This document shows positions 6,069 to 9,671 of a DNA stretch of 9,671 nt, piece after piece. The DNA lies in assembly GCA_021828575.1 (NCBI GenBank), contig JAJZEL010000214.1, positions 1-9,671 on the forward strand, read 5' to 3'. This DNA is from Pseudomonadota bacterium. GTDB taxonomy: Bacteria > Pseudomonadota > Gammaproteobacteria > Burkholderiales > Ferrovaceae. Positions within the stretch are counted from its first letter, which is position 1. Each line of letters starts with the position of its first letter. Both the position numbers and the translations under genes were made by a program. The notes under the pieces were generated by a model. That model saw only the letters and a program-made list of their open reading frames with translations. It was not told the origin of the DNA and ran no database searches.

Positions 6069-6682
6069 TTTTTCTCGGCCAGCTTGCGTTTTTCGTCCAG
6101 GGAATGAATCAGGCCATCCACCCCGTCTCGCCGCACCACATCACCAAACTCGCTACGATAATTGGTCACCAGGCTGACCCCATCCACCGTAATGTCATAG
6201 ACTTTCCACCCGTCAGGCATTTTTTCCATGCTGTAATCGATGGGGATGGGTTGACCGCCAGAGGGCACGAGAGCTGTGTGCACCAAGGCATCCCCATCCT
6301 GCAGATCGGTTCCCTTCATCTGTACCACCTGATCCTTGTACTGGGACAGGGAAGTGGAATACGTGCGCACCAGAAGGTCGCGGAATCCGCTGATGAGTTG
6401 CGCCTGCTGGTCAACGGAAGCCTGACGCCAATAGCGGCCCACGGCCAGACGGGTCATGCGCGTGAAATCAAAATGGGGCAACACCTTCTGCTCGATCAGC
6501 TTATAGGCTTCAGCCCGGTCGCCATTCCGTATGGCTTTGTCCGATTTGATGGCGGCAATGACCTGGTCAGCTGTGGTGCTGATCACGTCAGCAGGGGCCA
6601 TGTCCATCGCCATTGCGGACATGCCCCATACGAGGAGAATGCTCGACACGAGTTTGCCTGCCCATTGCCATGGTCTCGTCAT
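6065..6682 (-). CDS. mlaC: Periplasmic phospholipid-binding protein MlaC
   Basis: Tol-Ttg2/MlaC family protein of 205 aa that carries phospholipid across the periplasm between the outer-membrane MlaA complex and inner-membrane MlaFEDB. A signal peptide is visible: basic MTRPWQWAGK, hydrophobic LVSSILLVWG, and an AMA cleavage site with likely cut after A25. The mature protein shows the family elements KLIEQKVLPHFDFTRMTRLAVGRYW within 61-85, FRDLLVRTYSTSL at 100-112, and GWKVYDITVDGVSLVTNYRSEF within 158-179. The C-terminus is lysine-rich. Start ATG 6682 overlaps the mlaD stop as ATGA, with GGGAGG about 9 nt upstream. The stop overlaps mlaB as ATGA inside an A-rich stretch. Confidence 0.96.
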   Translation of the reverse strand: MTRPWQWAGKLVSSILLVWGMSAMAMDMAPADVISTTADQVIAAIKSDKAIRNGDRAEAYKLIEQKVLPHFDFTRMTRLAVGRYWRQASVDQQAQLISGFRDLLVRTYSTSLSQYKDQVVQMKGTDLQDGDALVHTALVPSGGQPIPIDYSMEKMPDGWKVYDITVDGVSLVTNYRSEFGDVVRRDGVDGLIHSLDEKRKLAEKK

Positions 6683-7167
6683 TTCTGTTTACCTCCCTTG
6701 CTGTCCGCGGTCGTGTCCTGCGCCTTGTTGTACAGAAACTGACCAATCAACTGCTCAAGCACCATGGCCCCCTGCACCAACTTGATTTCGCCACCATCCT
6801 TGAGCATCTTGTCGTCACCCCCTGCATCCAGACCGATGTACTGTTCGCCCAAAATGCCCGAGGTCAACACCGCAGCCGAGGTGTCCAAGGGAAAGTGATA
6901 CTGGGAATCAATATCCATCTTTACCAGTGCGTTATAGTGAACAGGATCGAACCGTACCGATTTTACCCGCCCCACCAGCACGCCAGCGCTGCGCACAGGG
7001 GCCCGTTCCTTCAACTGGCCGATATTGTTGAAATGGGCCAGGAGGGTATAGGTGTGACCCGAACCCTCCGATCCGAGGTTACCCACCTTGAACGCCAGTG
7101 TCAGGAAGGAAAAAAACCCCATGAGGACGAAAAGCCCCACCCAGAAATTCAATACGCTTCTGTTCAT
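6679..7167 (-). CDS. mlaD: MCE-domain protein MlaD
   Basis: Membrane-anchored lipid-binding subunit of 162 aa. One N-terminal helix (about 7-27, FWVGLFVLMGFFSFLTLAF) is followed by a single MCE domain of about 39-117 with FNNIGQLKERAPVRSAGVLVGRV and LTSGILGEQYIGLDAGG (101-117), and a C-terminal helix QGAMVLEQLIGQFLYNKA (132-149). MlaD homologues form hexameric rings on MlaE and hand lipid to or from MlaC. The tail after the C-terminal helix is short, polar and charged, and the whole is somewhat shorter than the E. coli protein. The start ATG directly follows the mlaE TAG with no spacer, and the stop overlaps mlaC as ATGA. Confidence 0.96.
   Translation of the reverse strand: MNRSVLNFWVGLFVLMGFFSFLTLAFKVGNLGSEGSGHTYTLLAHFNNIGQLKERAPVRSAGVLVGRVKSVRFDPVHYNALVKMDIDSQYHFPLDTSAAVLTSGILGEQYIGLDAGGDDKMLKDGGEIKLVQGAMVLEQLIGQFLYNKAQDTTADSKGGKQK
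6692..6697 (-). promoter_or_regulatory. Shine-Dalgarno GGGAGG for mlaC inside mlaD
   Basis: A near-consensus GGGAGG in the last codons of mlaD, 9 nt before ATG 6682. MlaC, the soluble carrier, is the only one of the ATGA-linked mla genes with a strong site of its own. This would allow extra initiation on the gene whose product is expected to be needed in excess over the membrane complex. Confidence 0.5.
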
Positions 7168-7962
7168 CTAGTCCCATCCTTTCATCATGAAAGCCGTCAA
7201 CAACAAGTCAAGCGCCAGAATGGCCAACGAGGAACTCACCACCGTACGGGTGGTGGCTCCTGATACACCTTCAGCCGTGGGTGGCGCCTCATACCCCTCA
7301 AAAGTGGCAATGGCGCATACGGCCACCCCAAAGACCAGGCTTTTGATGATCCCATTCAGTATGTCGTGCCGGAAATCGACGGCAGCCTGCATCTGCGACC
7401 AGAAAGCCCCGCTGTCGACCCCCAGGATCACCACCGCCACCAGGTATCCTCCGATGATCCCCAGGGTACTGAACAGCATGGCCAAAAGCGGCAGGGACAG
7501 CACCCCACCCCAGAAACGGGGGGCAACCACCCGAGCCATGGGATTGACCGCCATCATTTCCATGGCGGACAGCTGTTCAGTGGCCTTCATGAGGCCGATT
7601 TCTGCAGTGATGGCAGAACCGGCACGGCTGGCAAAAAGAAGCGCCGACACCACAGGCCCCAGTTCCCGGGCCAGAGAAAGTGCCACCAGCACGCCAACAC
7701 TCTGCGCCGATCCGTAATTCTGAAGGGTTTCATATCCCTGGAGTCCCAGCACCATGCCCACGAAAAGCCCAGACACCAGGATGATGATGAGGGATTGAAC
7801 GCCAGCATAGAACACTTCGCGAATCACGAGGCCAAAACGCTGGAGGCTGGTTCCGGAATACATCAAGGTGACGGCCAGAAACACCGCCGTGGCCCCGATG
7901 CGCTCCACGATGCGCAAGGTACGATCGCCCACGAGCCGAATGCCGCGTAATACCGCTTCCAT
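7168..7962 (-). CDS. mlaE: MlaE permease of the Mla phospholipid ABC transporter
   Basis: MlaE/YrbE family inner-membrane permease of 264 aa. An N-terminal amphipathic segment (to about 20) precedes hydrophobic spans near 24-45, 55-75, 88-112, 155-182, 204-222 and 240-260. Family motifs are SLARELGPV (96-104), AGSAITAEIGLM at 114-125, TEQLSAMEMMAVNPM at 128-142, and the C-terminal PPTAEGVSGATTRTVV (227-242). With MlaF it forms the core of the lipid transporter, carrying the MlaD ring on its periplasmic side. Start ATG 7962 lies 3 nt after the mlaF stop, with GGAGG 8 nt upstream inside the mlaF end. It is complete, with no unusual residues seen. Confidence 0.97.
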   Translation of the reverse strand: MEAVLRGIRLVGDRTLRIVERIGATAVFLAVTLMYSGTSLQRFGLVIREVFYAGVQSLIIILVSGLFVGMVLGLQGYETLQNYGSAQSVGVLVALSLARELGPVVSALLFASRAGSAITAEIGLMKATEQLSAMEMMAVNPMARVVAPRFWGGVLSLPLLAMLFSTLGIIGGYLVAVVILGVDSGAFWSQMQAAVDFRHDILNGIIKSLVFGVAVCAIATFEGYEAPPTAEGVSGATTRTVVSSSLAILALDLLLTAFMMKGWD

Positions 7963-7965
7963 GTC

Positions 7966-8766
7966 CTAAACCTCCTGCAAACCCAGATCGGCGCGCATGG
8001 CAGGCGCCGGATAATGAAACGGCATGGGGCCATCGGCTTCTCCCCAGACGAACTGATGAACAAACGGCCATGTGGACTGGCGAATCTCGTCCGGAGTTCC
8101 CTGGGCCACAATGACACCATCCGATACGAAGTAAATGTAATCGACGATTCTCATGGATTCCTGAATGTCATGGGTGACCAGTACCGAAGTGGCTCCCAAG
8201 GCGTCATTGAGCCGGCGTACCAACCGTCCGATCACCCCCATGGAAATGGGGTCCAGCCCCGTGAATGGTTCGTCATACAGGATGAGTTGCGGATCAAGGG
8301 CCGTGGCACGGGCCATGGCCACCCGACGCGCCATCCCACCAGAAAGCTCGGAGGGCATCATGGCATGCACCCCACGCAACCCCACAGCATTGAGTTTCAT
8401 CAGGGTCAGATCATGAATGATGTTTTCAGGGAGGTTCGTGTGTTCCCGCATCTGGAACGCCACGTTATCGAACACCGACAGGTCGGTGAACAGCGCCCCG
8501 AACTGGAACATCATGCCAATCTGGCGCCTCATCCCGTAAAGCTCGCGCTGGTTCATGTGGTTGAGCTCCTTGCCCGCTACGCGAACGGAGCCATCCCTTG
8601 CCTGCAACTGGCCGCCCATCAACCGCAACAGGGTGGTCTTGCCACAGCCACTGAGACCCATGATGGCCACCAGGCTGCCCTTGGGCACCGTGAGGTTGAC
8701 GCCCTTGAGGACCAAGCTTTCCCCGTAACCAAAATTCAGCTGCGAAATTTCAACGAGGTTTGTCAT
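7966..8766 (-). CDS. mlaF: MlaF ATPase of the Mla phospholipid ABC transporter
   Basis: Cytosolic ATPase subunit, 266 aa from ATG 8766. Walker A is GLSGCGKTT at 37-45, Q-loop Q88 in MMFQFGALF, signature LSGGMARR at 141-148, Walker B LILYDEPFTGLD at 161-172, and H-loop H199 in VTHD. The C-terminal extension after QFVWGEADGP (238-247) fits MlaF, where it interlocks the two copies and contacts MlaB. The start was chosen by homology: relatives begin a few residues before an LVEI-like stretch (here NLVEISQL). A TTG at 8796 would add ten residues without family support. No good SD precedes ATG 8766. It is the first gene of the mla unit, after a 73-nt gap from the antiporter gene. Confidence 0.95.
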   Translation of the reverse strand: MTNLVEISQLNFGYGESLVLKGVNLTVPKGSLVAIMGLSGCGKTTLLRLMGGQLQARDGSVRVAGKELNHMNQRELYGMRRQIGMMFQFGALFTDLSVFDNVAFQMREHTNLPENIIHDLTLMKLNAVGLRGVHAMMPSELSGGMARRVAMARATALDPQLILYDEPFTGLDPISMGVIGRLVRRLNDALGATSVLVTHDIQESMRIVDYIYFVSDGVIVAQGTPDEIRQSTWPFVHQFVWGEADGPMPFHYPAPAMRADLGLQEV

Positions 8767-8802
8767 TGAACTGACACATGCGCCCAGAAAAACCAAACGA
8801 GC

Positions 8803-8833
8803 ATGTTAACCCATTGCCTGCACTTCCGTCCAA
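8803..8833 (-). promoter_or_regulatory. Weak candidate sigma-70 promoter before mlaF
   Basis: In the antiporter-mlaF gap, TTGGAC (8828-8833) and TAACAT (8803-8808) are separated by 19 nt. Both match the consensus only in part and the spacing is longer than ideal. It is listed because this gap is the longest non-coding stretch before the mla-murA-his genes. No intrinsic terminator for the upstream gene was found in the gap, so read-through from it is also possible. Confidence 0.2.
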
Positions 8834-8839
8834 ACCCGG

Positions 8840-9671
8840 TCACCCTTCCACCACTCTCCTTTCTGCCTGCTCCAGAGCTTCCGGCAAGCCCAACAGTATG
8901 ACCACGTCACCCACCTGAAGATGCGTGTCTGGAGAGGGCTGCATGCCCCGGATACCATGCCGGCGGATGGCGGTGACCTCCACCCCCAACGCTTCCAGGG
9001 CCAATTGCCCCAGCGTCCTGCCCCGTGCATGACTGCCATCGTGTATGACCACTGAATGCAGTCGCGGCTGAGCCTGCTCCGGGCCATCGCCTGACTCGTC
9101 CGTCATGCCCCGGAAAAACCCCCGCATGAGATGGTAGCGCTCCGAACGCACTTGACGAATCCGGCGAAGCACACGCGCCAGGGGCACCCCGAGTTCCAAC
9201 ATGGCATGAGAAGCCAGCATGAGGGAGCCCTCCAGGATTTCGGGCACCACTTCAGCCGCCCCCGCATCCTTCAACCGATCCAGGTCGGCGTCGTCAAAAG
9301 TACGCACGATCACTGGCAACCCGGGTTCCATTTCACGCACAAGGCTCAGGATGGCCAGGGATACGGGTGTGTCGGCAAAGGTCACCACCACGGCCGCCGC
9401 CCTGTGCAAGCCCGCAGCCAGCAACACGTCCCGCCGCCCTGCTTCACCGAACACCACGGATTCCCCGGCAGCCGAAGCCGCACGGACACGCTGCGGATCG
9501 CTGTCCAGGGCAATGACAGACAACCCCTCCTGTTCCAGGAATCGCGTGAGAGTCTGACCACTGCGCCCGTATCCGCAGACGATCACGTGACGCTCCACGC
9601 CATAACTGCGGGCGGACAGTTCATGCAGGGACAGGGCACGGGTCGTCCATTCATTGGCACAGAAGAACATG
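8840..9671 (-). CDS. CPA2 (KefB/YbaL-like) cation:proton antiporter, C-terminal RCK part
   Basis: The 3' part of a gene whose 5' end lies past the right edge. The 276 readable residues hold an RCK_N (TrkA-N) nucleotide-binding domain at about 27-145, with HVIVCGYGRSGQ including GYGRSG at 33-38 and acidic D56 at the end of the second strand. Further elements are FADT at 98-101, VRTFDDADLDRL (122-133) and EVVPEILEGSLMLASHAM (140-157). An RCK_C (TrkA-C) domain follows at about 204-271 with GVEVTAIRR and VGDVVILLG. In full-length relatives this follows a 12-13-helix Na+/H+ exchanger domain, and the RCK part gates K+ or Na+ efflux in response to nucleotides. The ATG at 9670 is taken as internal because the membrane domain is missing. 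Kef versus YbaL subtype and ion choice cannot be decided here. Confidence 0.9.
   Translation of the reverse strand, partial: MFFCANEWTTRALSLHELSARSYGVERHVIVCGYGRSGQTLTRFLEQEGLSVIALDSDPQRVRAASAAGESVVFGEAGRRDVLLAAGLHRAAAVVVTFADTPVSLAILSLVREMEPGLPVIVRTFDDADLDRLKDAGAAEVVPEILEGSLMLASHAMLELGVPLARVLRRIRQVRSERYHLMRGFFRGMTDESGDGPEQAQPRLHSVVIHDGSHARGRTLGQLALEALGVEVTAIRRHGIRGMQPSPDTHLQVGDVVILLGLPEALEQAERRVVEG

Noticed and set aside
4912..6177. 421-codon open frame on the plus strand
   Set aside because: It lies antisense to the permease start, the ABC ATPase, mlaB and the start of mlaC. Its product is rich in His, Gln, Arg and Pro with no family pattern, as expected of a shadow frame in a GC-rich gene.
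8785..8794. T-rich stretch on the minus strand after the antiporter gene as an intrinsic terminator
   Set aside because: No GC-rich stem precedes the T run; the nearby repeats of GTTTGG are direct, not inverted.
8767..8796. Longer MlaF from a TTG at 8796
   Set aside because: The ten extra residues are not typical of MlaF, and ATG 8766 begins at the position expected from the family; the lack of a clear SD leaves slight doubt.
1..9671. Mobile element, CRISPR array, tRNA or rRNA
   Set aside because: No transposase, integrase, regular repeat-spacer pattern, tRNA-like cloverleaf or rRNA segment was recognised; coding density is almost complete with standard housekeeping genes.

Overview
All twelve recognisable genes in this window lie on the minus strand, so the window is read from right to left. 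The gene families and their order point to a betaproteobacterium, perhaps of the Nitrosomonadales or Ferrovales type. The order is CPA2/KefB-like antiporter, mlaF-E-D-C-B, an ABC-2 exporter pair, ibaG (bolA-like), murA, hisG, hisD, hisC. Base composition looks moderately GC-rich by eye but was not counted. The taxon is inferred from remembered gene order and protein style, not from a database search.

Layout in the direction of transcription: (1) 9671-8840, the C-terminal, cytosolic RCK part of a monovalent cation:proton antiporter whose membrane domain lies beyond the window. (2) A 73-bp gap, the longest non-coding stretch, with only a weak promoter candidate. (3) 8766-5763, mlaF, mlaE, mlaD, mlaC and mlaB, the inner-membrane ABC complex and periplasmic carrier of the Mla phospholipid transport pathway. 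(4) 5766-4271, an ABC-2 ATPase and permease (YadG/YadH-like) joined to mlaB by an ATGA overlap. (5) 4240-3986, ibaG, a BolA-family protein. (6) 3979-2714, murA, the first committed enzyme of peptidoglycan synthesis. (7) 2717-1, hisG (short form), hisD and the first 254 codons of hisC, the beginning of a histidine cluster that continues past the left edge.

From mlaF to hisC no gap exceeds 30 nt. Six junctions are 4-nt ATGA stop/start overlaps and two more are separated by 0 or 1 nt. This indicates one long, translationally coupled transcription unit linking outer-membrane lipid homeostasis, an uncharacterised exporter, peptidoglycan precursor synthesis and histidine synthesis. No internal terminator was seen. 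Every long ORF on the plus strand is an antisense shadow of one of these genes.

No RNA gene, insertion sequence, CRISPR array, phage gene or other mobile element was found. Most of the window is well-known housekeeping content. The least understood part is the exporter pair inside the mla-murA unit. Also worth a second look are the short-form HisG, which needs a HisZ partner not seen here, the absence of mlaA, and a few compact hairpins.
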